6,496 bases of DNA. Origin: Synergistaceae bacterium. GTDB lineage: Bacteria; Synergistota; Synergistia; Synergistales; Synergistaceae. Shown in pieces: positions 1-5,023 of the stretch (position 1 is the first letter of the stretch; the number at the start of each line of letters is the position of its first letter). A program made the translations under genes and the position numbers. The DNA lies in NCBI GenBank assembly GCA_031273585.1, contig JAISRP010000130.1, forward strand, positions 1-6,496. Reading direction: 5' to 3'. A model generated the notes under the pieces. That model did not search any database. It was not told the origin of the DNA and worked only from the letters and a program-made list of their open reading frames with translations.

Positions 1-19
1 GCTGGCTCCCTGGCGGGGT

Positions 20-36
20 TTGGGGCGGAGCCCCAA
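20..36. other. Short GC-rich hairpin upstream of argS
   Basis: TTGGGGC (20-26) pairs perfectly with GCCCCAA (30-36) around a GGA loop. No T-run follows, so it is not a canonical intrinsic terminator. It could be the 3' end structure of an upstream gene outside the window or a short REP-like palindrome. No function can be assigned. The rest of 1-101 has an AT-rich patch at about 59-79 that could hold a promoter -10 region, but no matched -35/-10 pair stands out. Confidence 0.4.
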
Positions 37-101
37 GGTTCTGTCCGCATGATGATCATTCTGCAGAAAATTAAATTACGAGCCACCCGGAGGTCGGATA
101 C

Positions 102-1778
102 ATGGAGGAAAGAAAGGAACTGCTCGCGTCGAAGGTGTTGGACGCGCTGCGCGTGATCGCTTCGTCTAAGGGAGTCCGGCTGCCGGAGGGCTATGCGGTG
201 CTGTTGGAGCGTCCGAGGCGCGAGAATCAGGGGGACTGGGCCACGAACTCCGCGATGAAGCTGGCGAAGCTATTTGGGGCGCGCCCGATCGACCTGGCTG
301 CGGAGATAGCCGGCGCGATCGACAGGGGGGCGGATATCGAGTCCATAGAGGTGGCCCCTCCGGGCTTCATAAACTTCAAGCTATCCGCAAACTGGATCGC
401 CGACGTCATAGGCAGGGCGGTATCCCTGGGGAGCGACTATGGCCGCAATGAAACCGGCGCGTCGAGAAGAGTTCAGGTGGAGTTTGTCAGCGCGAACCCG
501 ACGGGGCCAATACACCTGGGGCACGGCAGGGGAGCTGCGGTCGGCGACGTCATGTCCTCCGTGCTGGAATTTTCCGGTTGGGAGGTCGAGCGCGAGTATT
601 ACATCAACGACGCCGGGCTTCAGATGGATAACCTGGGGAAGTCGACGCAGTCCAGATACTTCGCGCGCCTGGGGCGCGAGGAGGCCGCTCCGTTTCCGGA
701 GGACGGATATCCGGGCGACTACATCGACGAGATAGCGGGCAGGATACTCGCGGAACACGGCGAATCCCTGGCCGATAAGCCACTCGGCGAGACCCTGCCG
801 TTTTTCAGGGACGAGACCGCCAGGTCGGTGCTCGGCATGATACGGCGCGACCTGTCGGACTTCGGAGTCGAGTTTGACGTCTGGTTCTCGGAGAAGTCTC
901 TGTACGACGACGACCTCGTGCCGAGGACGATAGAACGCCTCAAGGGGCGGGACTACGCCTACGATCAGGATGGGGCGGTGTGGTTCCGCTCGACCTCCTT
1001 CGGAGATGACAAGGACAGGGTCATGATAAGGAACAACGGCGTTCCGACATATTTCACGTCCGATATCGCCTACCTGCAGAACAAGTACGAGAGGGGCTTC
1101 GACTTTCTGATATACGTATGGGGGGCCGATCATCACGGGTACGTCCCGCGGATTCGCTCCGTGAACAAGGCCCTGGGCGAGTCGGATGAGAGCCTGGAGG
1201 TGATGCTGATACAGTTCGTCAGCCTGCTCCGAAACGGCGTGCCAGTGTCGATGTCGAAGCGAGCCGGGACATTCGTCACGTTGAGGGAGGTCATGGACGA
1301 GGTGGGCAGGGACGCGTCGCGATTTTCATTCGTCAACAGAAAGTGCGACTCTCACCTCGAGTTCGACCTCGAGGTGGCCAAGCGCACGTCCTCCGAAAAT
1401 CCGGTTTACTACGTGCAGTACGCCTACGCCAGGATCAGCAGCATACTGAGGGAGGCGGAGGCGAAGGGCGTAACGGCGCCGCGGGCGGAGGACGCCGACT
1501 TCGACCTGCTCACTCACCAGGCGGAAGCGCGCCTCGTAAAGGAAATATCACGATTCCCCGAGGAGGTTTTAAAGGCGGCGGAGAACCTTGAGCCCCATCG
1601 GATAGCGTACTTCGCGACCAGCATCTCGGAGGCGTTCCACTCCTTCTACAACACCCTCAAGGTGCTCGTGGATGACGAGCGGCTCATGAAGTCGAGGCTT
1701 ATCCTGGTGGATGCGGCCCGCATAACCATAGGCAACGCGCTACGTATGCTGGGCATACGCGCGCCCGAGAGGATGTAA
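102..1778 (+). CDS. argS: Arginyl-tRNA synthetase (class I)
   Basis: Cytoplasmic enzyme that charges tRNA-Arg with arginine using ATP. The 558-residue length is normal for the family. Seen in the protein: an N-terminal tRNA-recognition (Arg N) domain at about 5-93; the catalytic Rossmann core with the HIGH signature as HLGH (138-141) inside VSANPTGPIHLGHGRG; the conserved YYINDAG (166-172); and a KMSKS-equivalent loop SMSKR (383-387) lacking the first lysine, as is common in ArgRS. The C-terminal DALR-type anticodon-binding helical domain runs from about 436 and ends in the typical ALRMLGIRAPERM. The ATG start is supported by GGAGGT at 89-94, 7 bases upstream. The stop is one base before the division gene, so the two are probably cotranscribed. 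No frameshift or missing domain is seen. Confidence 0.98.
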   Translation: MEERKELLASKVLDALRVIASSKGVRLPEGYAVLLERPRRENQGDWATNSAMKLAKLFGARPIDLAAEIAGAIDRGADIESIEVAPPGFINFKLSANWIADVIGRAVSLGSDYGRNETGASRRVQVEFVSANPTGPIHLGHGRGAAVGDVMSSVLEFSGWEVEREYYINDAGLQMDNLGKSTQSRYFARLGREEAAPFPEDGYPGDYIDEIAGRILAEHGESLADKPLGETLPFFRDETARSVLGMIRRDLSDFGVEFDVWFSEKSLYDDDLVPRTIERLKGRDYAYDQDGAVWFRSTSFGDDKDRVMIRNNGVPTYFTSDIAYLQNKYERGFDFLIYVWGADHHGYVPRIRSVNKALGESDESLEVMLIQFVSLLRNGVPVSMSKRAGTFVTLREVMDEVGRDASRFSFVNRKCDSHLEFDLEVAKRTSSENPVYYVQYAYARISSILREAEAKGVTAPRAEDADFDLLTHQAEARLVKEISRFPEEVLKAAENLEPHRIAYFATSISEAFHSFYNTLKVLVDDERLMKSRLILVDAARITIGNALRMLGIRAPERM

Positions 1779-1779
1779 C

Positions 1780-2079
1780 GTGCCTAAGCTGCGCTGGGTG
1801 CTGTTCTATGCGGTTGTGACCTTCATCGTGGCGGCGACCGTCGTGACTTTTTTCAAGGAGCTCCACAGGATCGACCGCCTCGCCGCCTCGCTGGACTCGA
1901 GGATGGAGGAGCTGGTCGAGCTGACGAGGCGCAATCAGGAGATTCAGGAGAAGATCAGCTACTATCAGACCCCATCCGGAATAGCGTTTCTCGCGCGGGA
2001 GGAGTTCAACCTGGTAAAGTCAGGCGAGAAAATATACAGAATAGAGATAATTTCTGAGGACAGCTTGCTAAAAGACTGA
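1780..2079 (+). CDS. FtsB/DivIC-family septum formation initiator protein
   Basis: A 99-residue bitopic membrane protein of the FtsB/DivIC/FtsL-like group, which in known cases bridges early and late divisome proteins at the septum. Seen: a short basic N-terminus (PKLR), one hydrophobic membrane segment at about 6-25, and a charged coiled-coil stretch at about 27-62. The family-typical tail follows at about 64-88 (TPSGIAFLAREEFNLVKSGE), matching the usual pattern of AREE...v.pGE. The GTG start is one base after the argS stop, with GAGAGGA (1767-1773) inside the argS end as ribosome binding site. The rpsF promoter overlaps its last codons. Whether it is the FtsB or the DivIC equivalent cannot be decided from sequence alone, so no symbol is given. 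Confidence 0.88.
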   Translation: MPKLRWVLFYAVVTFIVAATVVTFFKELHRIDRLAASLDSRMEELVELTRRNQEIQEKISYYQTPSGIAFLAREEFNLVKSGEKIYRIEIISEDSLLKD

Positions 2080-2093
2080 CGTGGGGATATAAT
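2065..2093 (+). promoter_or_regulatory. Sigma-70-type promoter for the rpsF-ssb-rpsR operon
   Basis: TTGCTA (2065-2070, four of six matches to TTGACA) is followed after exactly 17 bp by a perfect TATAAT (2088-2093). The -10 lies in a small AT-rich island in otherwise GC-rich DNA. The -35 lies within the last codons of the division gene. A start near 2099-2101 would give an rpsF leader of about 80 nt. The match is seen directly; its use as a promoter is inferred. Confidence 0.75.
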
Positions 2094-2110
2094 AATTTGC
2101 TGTTATCCCT

Positions 2111-2154
2111 GCCTCTTCAAAATGAAGAGGCCGTGGAGCCGTGTACTTAGGCTC
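2111..2154 (+). promoter_or_regulatory. Candidate S6:S18 autoregulatory leader of rpsF mRNA
   Basis: The leader between the predicted start site and the rpsF ribosome binding site holds a perfect hairpin, GCCTCTTC (2111-2118) with GAAGAGGC (2124-2131), loop AAAAT. If the outermost pair is left open, CCG (2131-2133) directly follows the stem. A second weaker stem, GAGCC (2136-2140) with GGCTC (2150-2154), comes next. Known biology: in many bacteria the S6:S18 complex binds a leader motif with a CCG in a bulge flanked by a stem and a hairpin, mimicking its 16S rRNA site. Position, hairpin and CCG fit that motif. The outer closing stem is weak here (perhaps TCC 2106-2108 with GGA 2135-2137), so the match is incomplete. 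No T-run follows, which argues against a terminator. Confidence 0.5.
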
Positions 2155-2168
2155 ATCAGACCGGGGGG

Positions 2169-2177
2169 AGGAGGTGA
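2169..2177 (+). promoter_or_regulatory. Strong ribosome binding site that sets the rpsF start
   Basis: AGGAGGTGA at 2169-2177 is an extended match to the 16S rRNA 3' end. The AGGAGG core ends 8 bases before the GTG at 2183. This chooses 2183 rather than the in-frame GTG at 2141, which lacks comparable upstream spacing and adds 14 non-conserved residues. Confidence 0.85.
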
Positions 2178-2182
2178 CGTAC

Positions 2183-2470
2183 GTGCGACATTACGAATTG
2201 ACCGTCATCCTGACTGCCGATATCGAGGACCATAAGGCGTCGGCGGAGGAGATCGCGGAGGTCGTGCGCGGGCTGGGCGCGGAGGTCGAGAAGATCGACC
2301 TCTGTGGCGGCAAGAAGCGCCTGGCGTATCCGATCAAGAAGCAGCAGGACGGTTTCTACACGCTTATTACCATGAAGATGCCGCCTGATCAGATACGCGA
2401 GCTTGACCGCGTGCTGAGTTTGAGACCTCAGGTTATCAGGCATCTCGTCGTGGCGACCGATGAAGAGTAG
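2183..2470 (+). CDS. rpsF: 30S ribosomal protein S6
   Basis: S6 binds the central domain of 16S rRNA in the small subunit as a heterodimer with S18, which is encoded two genes downstream. With the GTG start at 2183 the protein is 95 residues, the usual size, and begins with the family pattern MRHYELTVIL. Seen motifs include GGKKRLAYPIKK (about 42-53) followed by GFYTLITMKMP (57-67), and the closing strand with RPQVIRHLVV (about 81-90). The fold is the ferredoxin-like single domain known for S6. A longer in-frame reading from 2141 exists but runs through the leader and ribosome binding site. It is the first gene of the operon under the TATAAT promoter and is probably feedback-regulated by S6:S18. 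The ssb ATG starts 12 bases after the stop. Confidence 0.97.
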   Translation: MRHYELTVILTADIEDHKASAEEIAEVVRGLGAEVEKIDLCGGKKRLAYPIKKQQDGFYTLITMKMPPDQIRELDRVLSLRPQVIRHLVVATDEE

Positions 2471-2482
2471 AAGGGTATAGCC

Positions 2483-3043
2483 ATGTCGAGGGGATTTAAC
2501 AAGGTAATTCTGATGGGCAACTTGGCGCGTGACCCGGATATCAGGCATACGCCCAACAAACAGAAGGTCGCGCGCATCACTGTCGCGGTCGGCCGCCAGT
2601 GGAAGAACAAGCTCACGGGCGAACTCCAGAGCCAGACCGACTTCATAGTGGTGGTGGCGTGGGCGGCATTGGCGGACGTGTGCGATCGGTTCCTCCGCAA
2701 GGGGAAGCCGGTTCTCGTTGAGGGGCGAATGCAGGTTCGGGATTATGACGACCCTAAGACGGGCGTCCACAAGTGGGTCACTGAAGTGGTGGCGGAGAAC
2801 CTTACGATGCTGCCTGGCGGGCGGAGGGATGACGAGTTCGGCGAGATTCCGGCCCCGCGCCCCCAGCAGACGCAGACGAGGAGTTCCCCGCCGGTTCGCG
2901 GGCAATCACAGGCCCCATCCTACGGCAGCGCCGATGTCGGCAGCCTCAGGGACGAGATAGATTTCGAGGAGAGCTTTCCCCTCGATTTCGCGGAGCTGGG
3001 GGACCCAGGCGAGGGGACTGGGGACGTGGAGGTCCCGTTTTAG
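2483..3043 (+). CDS. ssb: Single-stranded DNA-binding protein
   Basis: SSB coats single-stranded DNA during replication, repair and recombination, normally as a tetramer, and recruits partners by its C-terminal tip. The 186-residue protein has an OB-fold at about 1-111, opening with SRGFNKVILMGNLARDPDIR. Aromatic residues W40, F54, W60 and W98 lie where DNA-stacking residues are expected. A Pro/Gln/Ser-rich flexible linker (about 112-150) leads to an acidic tail ending DVEVPF, a variant of the classical DDDIPF tip. The ATG is preceded by an AGAAGGG-like site 12 bases after rpsF. The tail carries a second acidic-hydrophobic patch (about 157-172). A repeat element begins 7 bases after the stop. 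Confidence 0.97.
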   Translation: MSRGFNKVILMGNLARDPDIRHTPNKQKVARITVAVGRQWKNKLTGELQSQTDFIVVVAWAALADVCDRFLRKGKPVLVEGRMQVRDYDDPKTGVHKWVTEVVAENLTMLPGGRRDDEFGEIPAPRPQQTQTRSSPPVRGQSQAPSYGSADVGSLRDEIDFEESFPLDFAELGDPGEGTGDVEVPF

Positions 3044-3050
3044 CGTTCCT

Positions 3051-3164
3051 CGGGGAGACGCTGACTTAATTGCGGAGACGGCATTTTGCCGTTCGCGGAT
3101 GCCTGGGTTATCGGGTTTTAATCATTACCCTCCAGGTCCGGCGCGATAAGACAGCCCTTCCTTG
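3051..3164. repeat. MITE-like repeat, copy A (between ssb and rpsR)
   Basis: About 114 bp that aligns along its full length with the element at 3471-3585, in the same orientation, at roughly 70-75% identity by eye. The best-matching parts are the left end (CGGGGAGACGCTGACTTAAT), the middle GGCATT and GGATGC, GGTTTTAA, TTACCCT and the right end CAGCCCTTCC. The ends form imperfect inverted repeats: CGGGGAGACGCTG against the complement of CAGCCCTTCCTTG. Inside is a perfect hairpin, ACGGCA (3078-3083) with TGCCGT (3087-3092). There is no coding capacity and no clear target duplication. It could be a non-autonomous transposon relic or a structured RNA element; the pair itself is seen, the nature is inferred. 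Confidence 0.75.
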
Positions 3165-3211
3165 AGTTTGAACGCTCGGGTGAATTAAGATCGATCGGGG
3201 AGGTTCCATCT

Positions 3212-3448
3212 ATGGATAATCAATTCAGGAAACGCCGCAAGCGTCGGCCGAAGGTGTGTCACTACTGCGTGGATAAGATAGCTCATGTGGACTACAAGGA
3301 AACCGAAAAACTTCGCAGATATATAACTGACAGGGGAAAGATAATACCCAGGCGCGTCACGGGAACATGCGCAAAGCATCAGAGGCAGTTGACCGGAGCC
3401 ATAAAGAGGGCGAGGTTCCTGGCCCTCCTTCCCTTCACCTCTGACTAG
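3212..3448 (+). CDS. rpsR: 30S ribosomal protein S18, zinc-ribbon (C+) form
   Basis: S18 pairs with S6 on the platform of the small ribosomal subunit. The 78-residue length is normal. The N-terminus is strongly basic (RKRRKRRPK, 6-14). The core has the family pattern [21 protein letters not shown], followed by [11 protein letters not shown] and the C-terminal [14 protein letters not shown]16, C19, C53 and H56 (CHYC and CAKH) form a likely metal-binding set, so this looks like the zinc-retaining version of S18. The ATG has GGGGAGG at 3197-3203, 8 bases upstream. The gene is set between two copies of the ~114-bp repeat, so the S6-SSB-S18 operon has unusually long gaps here (168 and 173 bases). 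A weak internal promoter (TTGAGT 3162-3167, TAAGAT 3186-3191) is possible but not convincing. Confidence 0.98.
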   Translation: MDNQFRKRRKRRPKVCHYCVDKIAHVDYKETEKLRRYITDRGKIIPRRVTGTCAKHQRQLTGAIKRARFLALLPFTSD

Positions 3449-3470
3449 GGTTTTTCTGACGGGGGAGGGC

Positions 3471-3585
3471 CGGGGAAACGCTGATTCAATCGCCCTGGCG
3501 GCATTCCGTCGTTTGAGGATGCGGAGATGGCGGGGGTTTTAACCTTTACCCTTCGGGCCTCTCGCGCTAAATCAGCCCTTCCCCG
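3471..3585. repeat. MITE-like repeat, copy B (between rpsR and DUF2232 gene)
   Basis: Second copy of the element at 3051-3164, same orientation. Its ends are better matched than those of copy A: CGGGGAA (3471-3477) complements TTCCCCG (3579-3585), and GCTGATT (3480-3486) complements AATCAGC (3570-3576), with two mismatched columns between. The flanks carry GGGC immediately on both sides (3467-3470 and 3586-3589), which could be a 4-bp target duplication, though in GC-rich sequence this may be chance. The internal hairpin of copy A survives here mostly through G-T wobble pairs (about 3498-3512). No open frame of its own. Confidence 0.75.
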
Positions 3586-3621
3586 GGGCTATTCCCTGTC
3601 ACGGTTGCCCGGAGATCATGG

Positions 3622-4578
3622 ATGCATGTCAACGCTGGTTTGAGAGATTGGATAATATGCACGGCGGCAGGATGTCTCATTTTCGTGACTGGCGCGATTG
3701 TGCCGGTGCTGACGATCCCGGCAATGCTGTTGTATCAGTGTCCGGCTCTCCTGATGTCGCATATTCGCGGCCCCTGGAGGTCTATGTCCTGCGGCATGGC
3801 TGTGTCGATGCTGCTCTCCCTGCTCCTGCCTCCGACGTTCGCCGCGATATGCCTTCTCGCCTTCTGGGCGCCTGGGGCGCTGACGGGATGGCTGTCTAAC
3901 AGGGTAAAGGGGCGCTCGGATATTCTGCTTGCTGGGATAGTCATATCGCTCGCCTTCAAGGTCATGGCGGCGCTTGCCGCGTGGAGGCTGACCGGACTCA
4001 ACTTTCTGGCCCCGGACGCAGCCGAGATGGAGAGGTACATCATAGCCTTCAGCGGCTCCGGACTGTCGACCCTCACCGGCGGAGACGCGCTGAAGTTCCG
4101 GGAGATCATGACCGAGACGGTGAACAGCGCGATAATGCTGATACCCTATACCATGATACTCTTCTCCGCGGCGGAGGTCATGGCGTGCTGCTCGCTCTCG
4201 TCATACATAGAGAGGAGGAGGGGAAACGAGCCCTTCTTCTCCCTTCCGCCATTCTGGAACTGGTCGTTTCCGAGGAACATACTGTTCGCGTTCGTCGTTG
4301 GGATTGTCTGCGACCTTATCTCCAGGAGCAGGCCGGACCTGTACATCGTAAAGCAGGTCGGTGCAAATCTGAACGTCGCCACTAGGACCCTGTTCATCGT
4401 TCAGGGTCTCTCAGTTTCCTACTACATCTTAGGGCAGAGAGGGGTTCCAAGATTTTTGAGGATAACCCTGGCGGCGTTGACGCCGCTTGTGCCCATACTG
4501 GGCCATATGTGTATGCTTGTGGGAATTTTCGACATGGGATTCGACTTGAGAAAAAGGGTTAGGGGGAAACCTCAGTGA
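3622..4578 (+). CDS. DUF2232/YybS-family polytopic membrane protein
   Basis: A 318-residue integral membrane protein of unknown biochemical role. Hydrophobic segments lie at about 11-36, 56-71, 73-90, 101-122, 168-190, 217-234, 252-270 and 280-303. Family-like features are the region PPFWNWSFPRNI (209-220) before a membrane span, the late IVQGLSVSYYIL (259-270), and the ending GIFDMGFDLRKR (301-312), which recalls the conserved tail of Bacillus YybS and its relatives. The ATG at 3622 has GGAG (3611-3614) 7 bases upstream; the ATG at 3618 is in another frame and too close to that site. The stop overlaps the rplI start by four bases (GTGA), indicating translational coupling with L9. Relatives often resemble substrate-binding membrane parts of ECF-type transporters, but no transport role can be shown here. 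Confidence 0.85.
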   Translation: MHVNAGLRDWIICTAAGCLIFVTGAIVPVLTIPAMLLYQCPALLMSHIRGPWRSMSCGMAVSMLLSLLLPPTFAAICLLAFWAPGALTGWLSNRVKGRSDILLAGIVISLAFKVMAALAAWRLTGLNFLAPDAAEMERYIIAFSGSGLSTLTGGDALKFREIMTETVNSAIMLIPYTMILFSAAEVMACCSLSSYIERRRGNEPFFSLPPFWNWSFPRNILFAFVVGIVCDLISRSRPDLYIVKQVGANLNVATRTLFIVQGLSVSYYILGQRGVPRFLRITLAALTPLVPILGHMCMLVGIFDMGFDLRKRVRGKPQ

Positions 4579-5021
4579 AGGTCATTCTTATTCAGGACGT
4601 CAACAAAGTCGGCGGCAAGGGGGACTTGGTCGAGGTGTCCGACGGATACGCCCGCAACTTCCTGCTCAGGAAGGGGCTGGCGGTCGAGGGAACCGGCGGC
4701 AAGCTCAAGGAGTGGGAGGAGCAGCAGAGGGCGAAGCGGAACAGGGAGGAGCGGCTCGGGAGGGCTGCCATCGAGACGAAGAAGAAGATCGGAGGCAAGA
4801 AGGTCAGGGTCCTGATGAGCTCCGGCGACGAGGGCAGGCTGTTCGGCAGCGTGACGAGCGCGCAGCTCGCCTCAGCGATCGCAGAGCAGCACGGCGTCGA
4901 GGTGGACAAGAAGGATATCAGGCTCGACGAGCAGATAAAACAGCTCGGCATGTATCCCTTCAGGATAAGGCTTCACGGAGGGGTCGAGGTGGAGCTCACC
5001 CTGTCGGTGGAGGCTGAATAG
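4575..5021 (+). CDS. rplI: 50S ribosomal protein L9
   Basis: L9 binds 23S rRNA near the base of the L1 stalk and extends from the large subunit; it helps maintain reading frame. The 148 residues show the complete two-domain form. The N-terminal RNA-binding domain opens with MKVILIQDVNKVGGKGDLVE and contains the signature DGYARNFLLRKGLA (23-36). A long charged connecting helix spans about 41-75, and the C-terminal domain about 76-148 has GRLFGSVT (88-94) and the closing strands around YPFRIRLHGGVEVELTL. The GTG start lies within the last codons of the DUF2232 gene (4-base overlap), with AGGGGG (4561-4566) as likely ribosome binding site. dnaB begins 2 bases after its stop. Confidence 0.98.
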   Translation: MKVILIQDVNKVGGKGDLVEVSDGYARNFLLRKGLAVEGTGGKLKEWEEQQRAKRNREERLGRAAIETKKKIGGKKVRVLMSSGDEGRLFGSVTSAQLASAIAEQHGVEVDKKDIRLDEQIKQLGMYPFRIRLHGGVEVELTLSVEAE

Positions 5022-5023
5022 AT

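Noticed and set aside
381..1136. Long open frame on the - strand within argS (251 codons)
   Set aside because: Antisense to a clear argS; composition reflects GC-rich codon structure, and no family motif or ribosome binding context is seen.
1353..1376. Perfect 9-bp inverted repeat (CACCTCGAG ... CTCGAGGTG) inside argS
   Set aside because: It encodes the conserved HLEFDLEV segment, where repeated Leu-Glu codons produce the palindrome; no need for another function.
2156..2905. Long open frame on the - strand across rpsF and ssb (249 codons)
   Set aside because: Spans two well-supported genes and their gap on the opposite strand; the Arg/His/Leu-rich product has no recognisable domain.
3162..3191. 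Internal promoter before rpsR (TTGAGT, 18 bp, TAAGAT)
   Set aside because: Only four of six matches in each box, and the start would fall at the ribosome binding site; too weak to call.
3421..3471. GGCCCTCC (3421-3428) and GGAGGGCC (3464-3471) as an rpsR terminator
   Set aside because: The loop would be about 35 bases, it runs from coding sequence into repeat B, and no T-run follows; the TTTTT at 3451 lies inside the loop.
3618..3899. Alternative frame starting at ATG 3618 (93 codons)
   Set aside because: Start is only 3 bases from the GGAG site and the frame ends inside the DUF2232 gene, which has clear membrane segments and family features.
3981..4385. 134-codon + strand frame within the DUF2232 gene
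   Set aside because: Out-of-frame shadow with Arg-rich low-complexity product and no ribosome binding site.
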